A DNA stretch of 64,000 nt. It comes from Diabrotica undecimpunctata. Its lineage: Eukaryota > Arthropoda > Insecta > Coleoptera > Chrysomelidae. Shown here piece after piece: positions 33,100 to 43,848 of this stretch; within the stretch, counting starts at the first letter, position 1; the number at the start of each line of letters is the position of its first letter. The position numbers were made by a program, and so were the translations under genes. The stretch is taken from contig NC_092806.1 in the NCBI RefSeq assembly GCF_040954645.1, positions 5,146,001-5,210,000 of the forward strand, read 5' to 3'. Below the pieces are notes generated by a model. It was not told where the DNA came from and made no database searches. It worked only from the letters and a program-made list of their open reading frames with translations.

Positions 33100-34830
33100 T
33101 TAGATATGTCTATCATTAAAACAAGTTAAGCACAAAGCTGGTTTCTTTTCGCAATTTTCACAAAAAGTGTTTACTTTGGTCACCTTCTTGTCAGCTTCCT
33201 TACTTTTCATAGTCTGTCTCAACTTCTTGTAACAATCAACGCAATTTCGTCTACGTTTTCTACCAGGACCTTCTTCTCATTGCAGACAATGTTTTCGTTT
33301 TGATAAGTTGGTTTCAGAAATACACTCATTTTGATTTGAAAGTTGTAATGCTAACTGTTCACGAAATGTTAGCATTGGTATCTTTTTTTCGATGTTTGTT
33401 TTATTATAGATAATCCAGCTGTTGATTATTGTAGCACCAAAGATTAGTTCGAAGACTACCTTACGATACCACTTAAGACCTTTTCGTAAGGAAGAATAAT
33501 AAGCTGCCATTTGGTCACTGTAATCTACACCTTTTTTAGCTTTGTTGTAGTCTTGGATAACTTGCGGTTTAAAAATATATTCCATTGGTTCCTCCCTTGG
33601 TTTTGATCTCTTTTTCTTGCCCGTAGTGCAGAAGTTAAGGGTATGCTCAGGTTTACTGGATAACATTAATACCGATCTCTTGTCTTGCTTACCTTAATAC
33701 CTTTCCGATTGCTTCTAAGAGTCCCACAATAAAAAGTTTGGCGACCTAATAGATCTTTTGCAAGAGGAATGCCCGAATAAGTTATCAGCATATAAAGTTT
33801 GTCGGGCATCTAACAAGCTATTCATTAAGGTCAGCACAACTTTCTGAGAATGGCTTTTGTTTATCATATTGTTTTCTTTTCCACAGTAAACCATCACTTT
33901 ATATGTATATCCACTGACGGTACAAAGTTTATATAATTGAACGCCATATTTATGGCGTTTGTTTTTTATATATTGCTGCATACTCAAACGACCATGCCAT
34001 GGTACCATACTTTCGTCTATGACTACATTTCGTCCTGGAGTCATGATTTTCATAAATCTGTCATTAAGTAAGTCTAAAACATGCCTGATTTTGTATAATT
34101 TATCGTTGCTTTCAGTATACCGTCGTTATTTTGAAAATGTAGATACCATAGAATTAACAAAAATCTGTCCCTAGTCATAACTGAGGAGATAAACTTATTG
34201 CTATAAAGGTCATTTTTAGACCAATATATTCGAATATTAGGGACCTTCACGAATCCCATGCAGATCACGATACTAAAGATTTTTTTAATTTCTTCTTTAT
34301 TAGTCGGAACCCACTTACTGTTAGATTTTTGTTTGATACTGTGTACACCAATTTCTTGTTCTGCATATCTATTGGTTTCTTGAACAATTAATTCCAAAAT
34401 TTCATCTGTGACAAATAGGCAAAAAATATCCAACGGGCTCATATTTTCACATTGAATATTTATTTTAGAATCTGTAGGATATTCATCAAAATCTAATTTA
34501 TCTGTTTCCTGAATGTCAGTCCATACATCTTCCTCAGCATCACCTAAAAATAAAGATAATGAGAATCAAATTATAAGATTCATTTTTCTTCTTACCAATT
34601 TCTTTTTCCGATTCATAATTATCAGTTTCTATATCACTGGATACTTCTTCGTTCAAATATATGGATTCGTCCCCATCAGAATTATCGCTATCTTCACTAG
34701 GAATGTATTCAGGATCTTCATCACACAAGTTTTCAAATGGATCACTATCAGATTCACTTTCAGTTTGTATCCAAGCATTTTGGTGCTTGTTTAGCACCAT
34801 TTCAACCATTTTTTCGCTTCTAGACGACAT
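33100..34830 (-). pseudogene. piggyBac-like transposase (PGBD4-type), frameshifted
   Basis: The start is ATG at 34828-34830 (MSSRSEKMVEMVLNKHQ). The acidic N-terminal region (DSDPFENLCDEDPEYIPSED) ends at 34596. A 52-bp GT-AG intron spans 34595-34544, and joining the exons gives KEIGDAEEDVW in frame. Exon 2 reads MSPLDIFCLFVTDEILELIV, WYLHFQNNDG (frameshift near 34110), RNVVIDESMVPWHGRLSMQQ (first catalytic Asp), KNKRHKYGVQLYKLCTVSGY and TLYADNLF (second Asp). After a second frameshift near 33720 come IPLAKDLLGRQTFYCGT, IQDYNKAKKGVDYSDQMAAY (third Asp region) and, after a third shift, a Cys-rich tail (RNCVDCYKK, FCENCEKKPALCLTCF) ending with TAA at 33100-33102. All catalytic Asp positions appear kept, so decay is recent. 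Confidence 0.88.
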
Positions 34831-34889
34831 TTTTATGGATTTTAATATAAAAACAACAGACTTGTACAATTTTTACTATAACACTAATA

Positions 34890-35136
34890 ACCAGATACGG
34901 AGTTCTGGTAAATCCCATAGCGTAAAAAATTTCTTTGTGGGACGTTACCAGGTGCTGGCATCTGGTAACTTAAAACAGAACTAAAATATAAAGCACATCA
35001 TGACGATTCCGTAGGTACCTATATCATAATATTTAGTTCATAATTAGCCATTTTATCGTTGTCGGCGTTAGCGCAAGATCTCCAAATTTCAGTGCCGGTT
35101 GAACGTAAAGTTTATACCAGACCCATGTATCTGGTA
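34890..35136. repeat. Right subterminal palindrome array (three units)
   Basis: Units at 34890-34909 (accaga/tctggt), 34944-34969 (gttaccaggt/atctggtaac, one mismatch) and 35115-35136 (taccaga/tctggta) mirror the left array. The outermost unit ends 14 bp from the right terminus. Confidence 0.85.
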
Positions 35137-35185
35137 GCGGCGTGAACGTGATATTTTCCACATTACTATGTGTATGTACAATGTG

Positions 35186-35253
35186 TCCTACTATACGTTC
35201 TGCATATGGTGCCATACTTACGTATGGCACCATATGCAGAACGGATAGTAGGA
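35186..35253. repeat. 68-bp near-perfect palindrome inside the LINE relic
   Basis: Two 31-bp arms (35186-35216 and 35223-35253) are reverse complements with one mismatch, around a 6-bp centre (cttacg). The right arm is the normal LINE sequence encoding MAPYAER; the left arm is an inverted copy not present in the relative at 46975. Confidence 0.92.
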
Positions 35254-35990
35254 AAATATAAGGTTGGTTTCAGAGGTGGTAAATCGACAATTCATCAGAT
35301 TGCAACCCTGAAACAAATTTTAGAACCAACACTGTAAAAAGGCATTGATACTCATCATATATTTATAGACTACACAGCAGCCTACGACTCTGTAAATAGA
35401 AGAGAAATGTTCAAAGCAATGAAAGAGCTAGGAATAAAAAATCAGGGAGACTCTCTCTCACCTGTATACTGTTCAATCAGGCTCTGGAAAAAGTAATACG
35501 TAAGTCACTTCAATATATAATAAATCAGTGCAAATCCATGCCTATGCTGATAATATCAATATTGTTGGGAGAACGAAAAACTCTGTACGAGAGTTTTCTA
35601 TACTGTTTAATAATAAACACAAACAAAACTAAGTATATAAAAATAAGCAAGCAACCACGAATCCTACGACCACTTGTTATAAAAAACGACGTCATCGAAG
35701 CGAACGACTTTGTATACCTGAAAGCCCTCCTTAATACTGAAAATAATACTAACGCAGAATTTGCACAGCCAACAGATGCTATTTTGGGCTCAATCTCCTC
35801 CTTAAATCCACAATTATATCGAGAAATACCAAAATAAAACTCTACAAAACAATAATACGCCCAGTCCTAACATATGGTTCAGAGATCTGGACTCTGGACA
35901 AAAAGTAATGAAAACATGTTACGATGTTTCGAAAGAAAAGTACTAAGGCGAATCTATAGAGCAGTGAATTATAATGGAGTGTGGAATGTT

Positions 35991-36729
35991 GTCCTATTTT
36001 TCCAACATGGGGTAGTTTTAAAGCATTAAAAACAAAAAGCACACTTTAGCCGACGGAATTGGGAGGTGAGGTCCTATTTTCCGCCCGAGTTACTGGACTA
36101 TTAGGTTATCTTATCACCTAAGGATTATCTACTAAAAAATGTATAAGTAAACCTTCATTCACCTTTTAATATAATTACTATTTCTGTTATAGGAGCTCTT
36201 TCCTGTTCTGCGTTATAAATAAAATATTTCTATCGAAAACACACTGTCCGTAATCCAATATTTATTTAGGTTTCTCTTGTTTTTCCCCGGCACGGAAATA
36301 TATTTCGCTCTACCTTTGGTCTTATCTAGTTGTTGCGTTGGTTTCAAATAAAGTTTTTCTCCTGTTTGTAGTGATAAGTGTGGTTTTTGCATTCGAGTAA
36401 TTATCCCGGACGGTTGAAGTTAAATTAGTTTTTTGTCAGGAATATACTAATCAAGCTCGCGCACTGAACTTATTTCTCATTAATCATTTCGTTTTTGGGA
36501 GAAATATTGCTAGAAGAAATAGTAAAATCCAACATAAACAACATCGCCTTGGGGAAATAATAAGGAACTAGTCATAAAGTTCAAAATTAATCCAAGTCAT
36601 AATTAGTTTAAAACTAAACAGCGCACAAAAATGAAGGCATAATTTTAAAATATTGTTTCCGGTTTCTGGCCTGGGGTGTGTAATTGTCTTTTATTTCTTC
36701 TGTCTCGGCGACGTAATTCTCGTACTTGT
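35991..36729. other. Stretch without a confident feature
   Basis: No domain was found. It lies between the LINE relic and the gag relic and might hold remnants of the gag-bearing retroelement, but I see no LTR pair. Confidence 0.4.
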
Positions 36730-37700
36730 GAAAATTGACATAAACTGTCAATGTCTTTGTAATTTTGTAACGTAATGTGGTTCAATCAGTTCAACCAGTT
36801 GTTTCGGCGAATAATTGTATTCGAGATGCTTTGCATTATTATAAATTTGAAGAGCGTATGATTTTTCCGTGATTTCCATCTTCTCATTATATCTACCGTT
36901 CTGGAGCACTTTGTTAATTTCCAATTGCTGGATTTTCCCCAAAAATATTGTAAAAATCTGTTTTCGAAATTCTCCCAGCTGATAAATTCATCTTTTGTAC
37001 TATCAAACCACAGACTAGCTGCCTTTTTTAAATGGTTTCTTATTGTATCTTTACATACAAAATCTTCGACGTATTGTAGTCTTTTTTTAAAATTGTTGAT
37101 AAAAGAAACCGCGTGGGTTTTTCTCACATCCCTGCCAAATTAGATTTTCCCTCACCTGTACCATAAATAACTATTTCCCTTCTTTCTCCGAATTAATTTT
37201 GCTTCTGTAATTTATTAAATTTTTCTTCTATTTCTCGTTTGTCTTCTTGTAGCGCATTTTCGAATTTAATTTCTAATTTCTCTAAATTTTGTTTAATTTT
37301 CATTTCTTGGTATTCCATCTCTTTCTTCATCATTTTCAAATATCCTTTTATTTCCTTTTCATCTTCTTCTATACGTTCCTCCATTTTCCTATTGTTATTT
37401 TCTATCACTTGTTTGTCCTCTTCCAAGGCTTGTTTTGTCGCTTGTTGATTTTCTTTCATGGTTTGTTTTGTTTCGTCCATTGCTTGTTTTGTTTCCTGTT
37501 GTTTTTTCTTTCATTGTTTGTGATTGTAACTGCATAAGTTGTAAATTTTTTTCTATTCCCGATTTCTCCTGACTTTCTGTCTACATATTTGTTGTTTCTA
37601 AAATTTCTTCTTGTTCTAAATTTTCTTCTTGTTTTTCATTTTCTTTGATTTTGTTTCTAGTCACAGACATTTCTTTTCTACTTTCTAATTTTTCTTCCAA
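36730..37700 (-). pseudogene. LTR-retrotransposon gag-like relic with coiled coil
   Basis: On the minus strand the segment from about 37690 to 37193 is highly charged and coiled-coil-like (KQALEEDKQVIENNNRKMEE, EIKGYLKMMKKEMEYQEMKI). After a gap or frameshift, 37127-36786 reads HAVSFINNFKKRLQYVEDFV, DTIRNHLKKAASLWFDSTKD, EFISWENFENRFLQYFWG. In the overlapping frame come QQLEINKVLQNGRYNEKMEI, EKSYALQIYNNAKHLEYNYS and KQLVELIEPHYVT. This matches the retrotransposon gag domain of insect LTR elements. No protease, reverse transcriptase or integrase follows, so only gag survives. Confidence 0.75.
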
Positions 37701-38150
37701 CAAATCCAATCCAAATAACCACGGAAGGAGCTACAGCTACCTGGGGAAAGGAACGCCAAACGTTGAAACGTTTAAAACAAATGAAAAAGGATAATGCGAG
37801 TGAATCGACATCCTCTCTGAAGTTTTCTTCAGGGCTTCCGAAGTCTCAGTCTCCCGAACCTCCAGACACTACTAAACTAATGACTAATCAATATATTACT
37901 GCTATTGGGAACAGCGGATAGTTAATTTATACCATCGATGGTGACGTGGTTTGGGTGGAGGTTGACGCGAACATTTCTGACGGCGGAATTTTGATTGAAG
38001 GGTGGAGCGGACGATATTTTCTTTGTAAGAGGCCTCCATATCGAAGGTAACCGACTGCCGTCATATCTTTTATTGAGACAGTTTGGCCTCTTTTCAATTT
38101 CTATGGCTTCTCGGACGATTCTTGGTTTATAGAAGCGGATGGGGGCTATG
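37701..38150. other. Stretch without a confident gene
   Basis: It may include decayed 5' sequence of the Penelope-like element that follows. No motif could be read with confidence. Confidence 0.35.
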
Positions 38151-38159
38151 GTTCTGGAG

Positions 38160-38830
38160 TTTACCTAAAGATGGAGTGGATGAATTACTATTCACGTTAA
38201 ACAGTTACGATCCTCATATAAAATTTATAGTTGAAATGGAAGATAATGAACTTTCTTTCCGTTCCCTTTTTGGATACACGTCTCATTGGTTCTACTGATA
38301 ATAGAATAGTTGATTGGTATAGGAAATCAAGGAGCTTTGCAACCCATTTATTGATAATTCTTATCCACATGCAGTTATCAAAAAAATCATTTTTAACAGT
38401 AGATGTATCGATCCAGTGATAATCCAAGAAGACGACATCTCAAGGACACCTAAAATTTGATTCATTACCGTATATCAAAGAAATCACTCCAGCTTTAACC
38501 AGAATATTTAAAAATGCTACATATGTAAATTTTCATATAAAACTGTTCTGACCATCAAAAAAGCATTAAAAGATGAACAAACATCCTAAAGAATTAATAA
38601 CAAATATAATCTACAGTACGCCTTGTACAGATTGTAGTAAAGAATATATAGGACAAACTTCAACATCCGTAAAAGATCGGATTACGCCCCACAAAAGCGA
38701 CGGTTGATTACACCCTGAAAGATGCACTCTTGCCAGACATGTGCATGATAATAATCACATGGTCGATTATAGTTTCTTTAAAATCTTTGACGTGGAAAAA
38801 ACTATAGTAAGAGAATCTTTCTAGTCATGA
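38160..38830 (+). pseudogene. Penelope-like retroelement relic: RT C terminus and GIY-YIG endonuclease
   Basis: The frames read ELLFTLNSYDPHIKFIVEME and DNELSFRSLF (equivalent to the LNS...F-LD block after the catalytic YxDD in Penelope-like RT), then WYRKSRSF, PYIKEITPALTRIFKNATYV and, at 38600-38680, IIYSTPCTDCSKEYIGQTST with VKDRI. The last is a GIY-YIG nuclease motif (IY...YIGQT). ARHVHDNNHMVDY and FKIFDVEKTIVRESF close the ORF. Catalytic RT motifs upstream are missing, and many stops occur. A hammerhead-like motif 0.7 kb downstream on the same strand probably belongs to its terminal repeat. Confidence 0.8.
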
Positions 38831-39505
38831 CTTTTATAGCTGTGTGTGATAATAATTGTATTAACAAAAAACCAGACATTAGTATTTGAATCAAATATAT
38901 TCCTATTTAAGTACTAAACTTGAACAAAAGAAGGTATAACAAAAGTTAACAGGTTTCCCTAATATCTATTTTTAAACAATATTGTTTCCGTCATTAGACA
39001 TTATTTAATATTTCCATGTCTAACAAAATAAACAATTTCAAGTAAAGAATGCCTATATTTTGACATTTTTTTTTCAGTGTACAAACAAATGGGAGATCAA
39101 AATACGAAAACAGAAACTTTTCTCATTACGAACTTCCGATTCCCAGGAAATCCAACAGTCCCTGTTTTGTTAGTTCAAAAGCTTTTATCAACTGTCTGAT
39201 TTTTAAGTACTGGTTAATTGGTTATAGCCTTTTTATACCTCATTTCTAGTTGACCAATTAGTGTACTATTTGTAGTCCAATTAGTAATGTGCATGTTTTA
39301 GAAAATATTTATATAATTTCATCGGAAATCTTTAAAACGTTAAAACTTAGATTAAGTGTAGATTAGGTAGGTTTCCGCAGGTAACAATCAATAATATAAT
39401 ATATTTAAAGCCCTTGCTGGATAGCCTAATTATGTTTCAACAGCTCTTAACTAGAATATTGTTTACATGATAGCGTATGCTCCTCTTGGCCTGTCTTGGG
39501 TTCAG

Positions 39506-39550
39506 CTCTAGCGGAAGAGTTCTCAAAAAGACGAAACATATGTCCTAGGG
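39506..39550 (+). ncRNA. Hammerhead-ribozyme-like motif, probably of a Penelope-like element
   Basis: The order of parts matches a type-I hammerhead. Stem I 5' is ctctag (39506-39511); core cggaaga (39512-39518, versus consensus CUGANGA, one change at the U4 position). A weak stem II spans 39519-39532; conserved gaaa is at 39533-39536; stem III catatg (39537-39542) is a minimal self-complementary palindrome. The cleavage triplet guc is at 39542-39544, and stem I 3' ctaggg (39545-39550) pairs with ctctag with one G-U. Penelope-like elements are known to carry hammerheads with very short stem III. The core change and poor stem II suggest an inactive or weak copy. Confidence 0.6.
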
Positions 39551-40789
39551 TGGGAAGTTAAAGGTATTTTTCATTGGGGTAGAGCGTCAAGAAAGTCGAA
39601 CATGAAGATCAAGATGAACAGGGAGGCGCTGAAGAACAGACCATCAATATTTCAAATCAATACTTTGCAGAACATGGAAGACCAATTGGGATATGAATAA
39701 TTTATCGTACAATTTCCACTTTGACTTTTTTTATTTTGGCCACACACCAAAAATCATCTACTTCGGCTCTATATAGGTGCTTGTGGCACTCGATATAAAA
39801 AATCTAGTTTATATATTGCAAACTTGCGTTCCAACAATTCAAGATTCTTTTAGCAAAGGTGTAAAACCTCACTTAATTTAAAAAAATAAAATAAAATAAA
39901 TGATTATGAACCTAACCCAACTTCATCAAAAAAGAGAGTATTTCTTTTTTCATCTTATTTGGCATATTTCAAATTATCAATGTAATAAAAAGTTATCGAT
40001 GTATAATAATCTTCCGCCTTATTAGGGTTTCCAGTTCACTTTCTTTCGCAAGTATTTAGTTGGGGCGCTAGTTGTTGAAATAAATAAAATAAATACATAA
40101 ATGTAGGCTTATGGGAATAAAAAAAGTTCAGAATACAAAAATGTTCGATTGGTAAAAAGAAAAAGAATCAGAGACTGTAAAAAATTGGGGTAGCTGAAAC
40201 TCCACCTCGCTGCTTATGTAACAAAAAAACCACCTTTTTATTTACGGGTTAAGATCTAGATCGATTTTGGTTTAAGTACTGTGCCTGCCACCTTCCTCAA
40301 AAGAATCATAATTTTAAGAAATTTATCTAGATTTTTGAACAATCGGTATATCTAAAAATGTTTACAACTAAATAAATAAATGTGAGTTCATCATAACTCA
40401 TCATCGTCTATAATAAATGTGAGGTGGAAAGAAAAGTCTCGAATCACAATCCTTTAAGTTTATGTTATAGTTTATAAGGTTTTTAAGATTTTATTAAGTT
40501 TACACTAGGTTTAACACTCTCAATAAAATATCCTCGAAAACCCAACGTTTATTAGGATTCTTTCCGCTCAGAACTTTCGTGAATTCCAAAATTTGTGCTT
40601 GACTTCTGGGTGGGATTCAAAAAAGGCCTCGAATTCATTCTTTATAAGACCAGTTGATAAATTTGAACTGATTGAAACACTCAATAGGATCAAAAGTTTC
40701 TTCCTGTAGTACTGATGGACTATCCATAAAAATTCTCTTAAATCTTCTAAAAAATATGTTGGAAGTCCTGGTCTCACAAATTATTGATT
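39551..40789. other. Gene-free AT-rich stretch
   Basis: No recognisable coding, RNA or repeat feature. The minus-strand open frame 40568-40777 is not recognised. Confidence 0.45.
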
Positions 40790-42065
40790 CCTTTGAAAAA
40801 GACGGCCATTATTATTCCTCTTTATAAGGGTGGTGAAAAATCGAATGTGCAACTATAGACTTACTGCCTTACTACCGTTACTATATAAATTATTAAGAGA
40901 CTTATAAGTCCAACTTATGTCCTTTTTTCGTTGAAAACAATATTTTATCACAAAGCCAGTTTGGCTTTTTATCTAATAAATGTACCAGTGACGCTATGTT
41001 TTCTGTACTACATGAGGTCTGTCAAGCACTGAACAATAATCTTTACACTGCCACTGTTTTTTGTGAGTATGCCAAAGTTTTTGATTGTGTAAATCACGAC
41101 ATTTTGATAAAAAAACTAAATTTCTACGGAATTCGGGGTATTTCTTTGAATTGGATCCAATCTTACTTGGGAAATACGAAACAACTAGTTAGAGCAAATG
41201 ATACTGACTCTAGTCATAAAGGCATTGTATGTGGAGTACCACAAAGTTCAGTATTGGGTCCTCTACTTTTCTTTATCTTTACATATGGCATCACTAACTT
41301 AAAAATCGAAGGAAAAATTTTTCTTTTTGCTAATGATACCAATATCAGCTGGAGGAACTCTAATTTTGCAACCCTTCATGCAACTATACCTTCTGATCTA
41401 CTTAAAATAAAAACCTGCTCCGACTATAATTTACTCTCTTTTAACGTGGATAAGGCTGTAGCATTATCCTATATAGGAACTCTGCAACCCTTGCTTTTTA
41501 AAAACAGCCAAATCAGTATCGTTGATTCTGTAAAATTCTGTGTTAAGTAAGAAACTAGCCTCAGTCTGCTATGTAATAAGATCTGTTTCAAAGGAAATCA
41601 ATTTAGCATCCTCCAAAATAACATATTTTCCTTTGTTCAAGTCTCATCCCCGATAGGGTCTTCCTTTCTGGGGTTCTAGTACAGCTGTCCAATCCGATGT
41701 TATTTTTAAATTACCAAAAAGATCAATACAGTATCTTTTGGCCTCAGTAGAATAACACATTGCAGAAGCTACTTCAAAAATCACGGGACTTTAACTCTTC
41801 CTTCTTTATATATTTTAGAAACTGTTTGCTTAATTCGTAAACACCTACATGTTTTTTCAGCAAGACCTAATCATGATTGATGTGTATTTACAGATTCCGT
41901 TCACTGAGTTAATAAAGAAATCTATATTAAATTCGGCAAAAATATACAACCATCTCCCTTTACAACTTAAATCTGCAACATCTTTCCTTAAGTTCCCTAA
42001 AATGACAAAAGCCTATCTATCGGAAAGACCATATTATTCAGTAGAGATAATTCAGTTATCAAGGT
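40790..42065 (+). pseudogene. LINE reverse-transcriptase relic (type with GVPQSSVLGPLLF motif)
   Basis: The frames read AIIIPLYKGGEKSN, SQFGFLSNKCTSDAMFSVLH and then the open part 40996-41550: TATVFCEYAKVFDCVNHDIL (motif A), GIRGISLNWIQSYLGNTKQL, GVPQSSVLGPLLFFIFTYGI and KIFLFANDTNISW. The last is the catalytic motif, normally (F/Y)ADDT; here AND, so one catalytic Asp is changed. The C-terminal part at 41849-42065 has KKSILNSAKIYNHLPLQLKS, typical of this LINE type. The endonuclease is missing and stops separate the parts. Confidence 0.8.
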
Positions 42066-42453
42066 GCGTAGGCGCAAAATTTCGGGCCAATGCTTTTTAA
42101 ATGCATTCATTTTTTTCGAATCCTGAGAAAACTAACAAATATTTTTGAAATATTTAAACGCAGAATAAAAGATTACATTATAAACGAGGGCCGAAAGTCC
42201 CTTAGAATAAACAAAAAGTTTTTTTGAATGAGATATTTGAAATTAAAAATCACACTAAATTTTCTCTTCTTTTTCACCCCTGTAACTTATTAAAATAAAC
42301 ATAATAGAAGTTTTCAGGGACTATCGGCCCTCAGTAATAATGTATTCTTTCATTCTGCGTTTAAAATTTTCAAAAATATTTATTAGTTTACTGAGGATTC
42401 GAAAAAAATGAATGCACTTAAAAAGCATTGGCCCGAAATTTTGCGTCTACGAA
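42066..42453. repeat. Foldback element / large inverted repeat (~390 bp)
   Basis: The left arm begins gtaggcgcaaaatttcgggc (42067) and the right arm ends with its near complement (gcccgaaattttgcgtctac, ending about 42451). Similarity runs inward about 135 bp on each side to gggccgaaagtccct/agggactatcggccc, enclosing about 110 bp. There is no ORF. It is a MITE or foldback-type unit inserted at the end of a LINE relic; the TSD is unclear. Confidence 0.85.
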
Positions 42454-42716
42454 AGAAATTTTAGTACCTTTATGTATAAATAACTAAAATGTTTTTATAT
42501 ATATATTTGGGTATCACATGCAGCAACTTAAACTTATTTTTTCTTCAAACGTCAAATTATGATGACATTACTTATCTAACTTGATCCTGTCAAAGTTTGA
42601 TGTCTCCGCCGGCAGCCGTTTTTTTCCCCATTTCTTTACGGCGGAGGGAAAAATGTTGTCATGGCAACAATATGAAACATGTCACAAAGCAACAATACAA
42701 ATGTCATTAACAACAA
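42454..42716. other. Short non-coding stretch downstream of the Crypton-like gene
   Basis: It contains small inverted motifs (ctccgccg...cggcggag at about 42604-42650). No gene was seen. Confidence 0.4.
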
Positions 42717-43848
42717 TTAAACATCATTTTTATTTATAGTAATATTAAAAGTACAATTAGTTAATGAGGCATTTTCAAAATTGAAACCGTGCAAAAATGT
42801 TCCCGACTCTTGATACGCATTGGTAATTGTTGATGATACTGATGGTCGAGAACAACTTTCAGCAATCATTCCCGATGTTGGCGAATCATGAGGGTTTAAA
42901 ATTTTTTGAGCATTATCGTTCTTATTTCTTATTGAATCCTCTATATATCCTTCGGCAACCGTGCTTGATTTCCAGCCCCCATGTCGTTTGAGGCATTCTA
43001 GGCCTGCATCAATTAAAAGTGTTGCTGAAGTTCGTCGTAAAGAGTGACACGTGTATGCGCTTGCATCGTTTAAATTTAAATAACTAGCTACTTTTTGGGC
43101 TACTGCGCTGATCGAATGTATTCCCATGACGCTTTGGTAATACTTTCCATTTTGCTACTTGATAAAAAATCGGTTTTCTGTGAAATTTTCAGGCCGCAGT
43201 GATGCATACTTTTTATACAGTTTAATGTAGTTTTGGCCAATTATCGTAAAAGATCTAATTTGTCGTGTTTTACTGTCTGGGATTTTGATAATTATTACAT
43301 TTTCTTTATCCTCAATGTCCACAGTCTTCATTTTTACCATTTCGTCGCATCGACAGGCGCCGGTAACCCCAATTAACAAAACAATCTGAAATATTTTTAT
43401 AATTTAGTAGAGTATACTACATGCTTTGCAATATAATTTTTTTTTCCTTTAATCCTAAATACAACTTATCTGGCGCTTCAAACAAAAATTTATCAAACTC
43501 GTCTTTAGTGAAAACTTTAGACTTCTTTGCAGTATATCCTTCGCTTGTTTTTTTCAGAAAGACACGTAACTTTAAAAATTTGCTTATATCCACATTTTTT
43601 CTAATAACTAACTCGGATTTTATCATAGAGTATCGTGACCACATTGTAGAAGATTTCCTTTTATTTTCATTTTCCATTATATTAAAATATGCCAGTAAAA
43701 CGTCTTCGGTAACTTGCCGTACTCCTCTTGTATCGCACCACTCTTGGAAGTGCTTGTACGCTAACCGATACTTTATTCCGGACTTGGAGGGCCCCAAACG
43801 TGCTACTGCATCATTAGCTGCGGACTCAATTTCGTTTAGGTTTTCCAT
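42717..43848 (-). pseudogene. Crypton-type tyrosine recombinase, one premature stop
   Basis: This encodes a tyrosine recombinase resembling insect Crypton-like proteins. The likely start is MENLNEIESAANDAVARLG at 43848; the upstream extension is poorly conserved-looking. The SAM-like core-binding region reads KHFQEWCDTRGVRQVTEDVL and STMWSRYSMIKSELVIRKNV. A probable intron (about 43434-43386, ending tttcag with a weak donor) precedes the catalytic domain. That domain shows VTGACRCDEMVKMKT (first Arg), PDSKTRQIRSF (Lys region), CHSLRRTSATLLIDAGLE (His-x-x-Arg), LKRHGGWKSSTVAEGYIEDS (His/Trp and the nucleophilic Tyr). All expected active-site residues are present. One in-frame TAG after RFFIK (about 43155) interrupts it; otherwise the frame is open to the stop at 42717. 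Confidence 0.85.

Larger units (their letters stand above)
32726..35154 (-). mobile_element. piggyBac-like transposon with ATAT target duplication and palindromic ends
   Basis: The body is 32730-35150 (2421 bp). The ends are cacgttcacgacg (left) and, reverse-complemented from the right, cacgttcacgccg: 13 bp with one mismatch. ATAT is present immediately outside both ends (32726-32729 and 35151-35154). The related uninterrupted LINE at 46947-46957 has a single ATAT there and no TTAA, so the duplication is 4 bp but not the usual TTAA. Each subterminal region carries three short palindromes built on ACCAGA...TCTGGT. The transposase lies between them on the minus strand. Confidence 0.88.
32656..35990 (+). 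pseudogene. LINE reverse-transcriptase relic split by a piggyBac-like element
   Basis: The left piece (32656-32729) reads GDIFEGCNHRGITLLNAAYK. The right piece (35151-35990) reads APYAERIVGKYKVGFRGGKS, STIHQIATLKQILEPTL, GIDTHHIFIDYTAAYDSVNR (motif A), EANDFVYLKALLNTENNTNA and IIRPVLTYGSEIWTL. Both align to the better copy at 46417-48220, which lacks the intervening 2.4 kb. The right piece has internal losses (the catalytic-loop region collapses near 35445) and many stops. Between 35186 and 35253 part of it is duplicated in inverted orientation, forming a tight palindrome. Confidence 0.85.

Noticed and set aside
36000..36500. Possible solo LTR near the gag relic
   Set aside because: No paired copy, no TG...CA borders with a target duplication and no primer-binding site could be shown.
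36925..37537. Plus-strand ORFs rich in Phe and Ser (37239-37537)
   Set aside because: They are antisense translations of the Lys/Glu-rich coiled coil of the gag relic.
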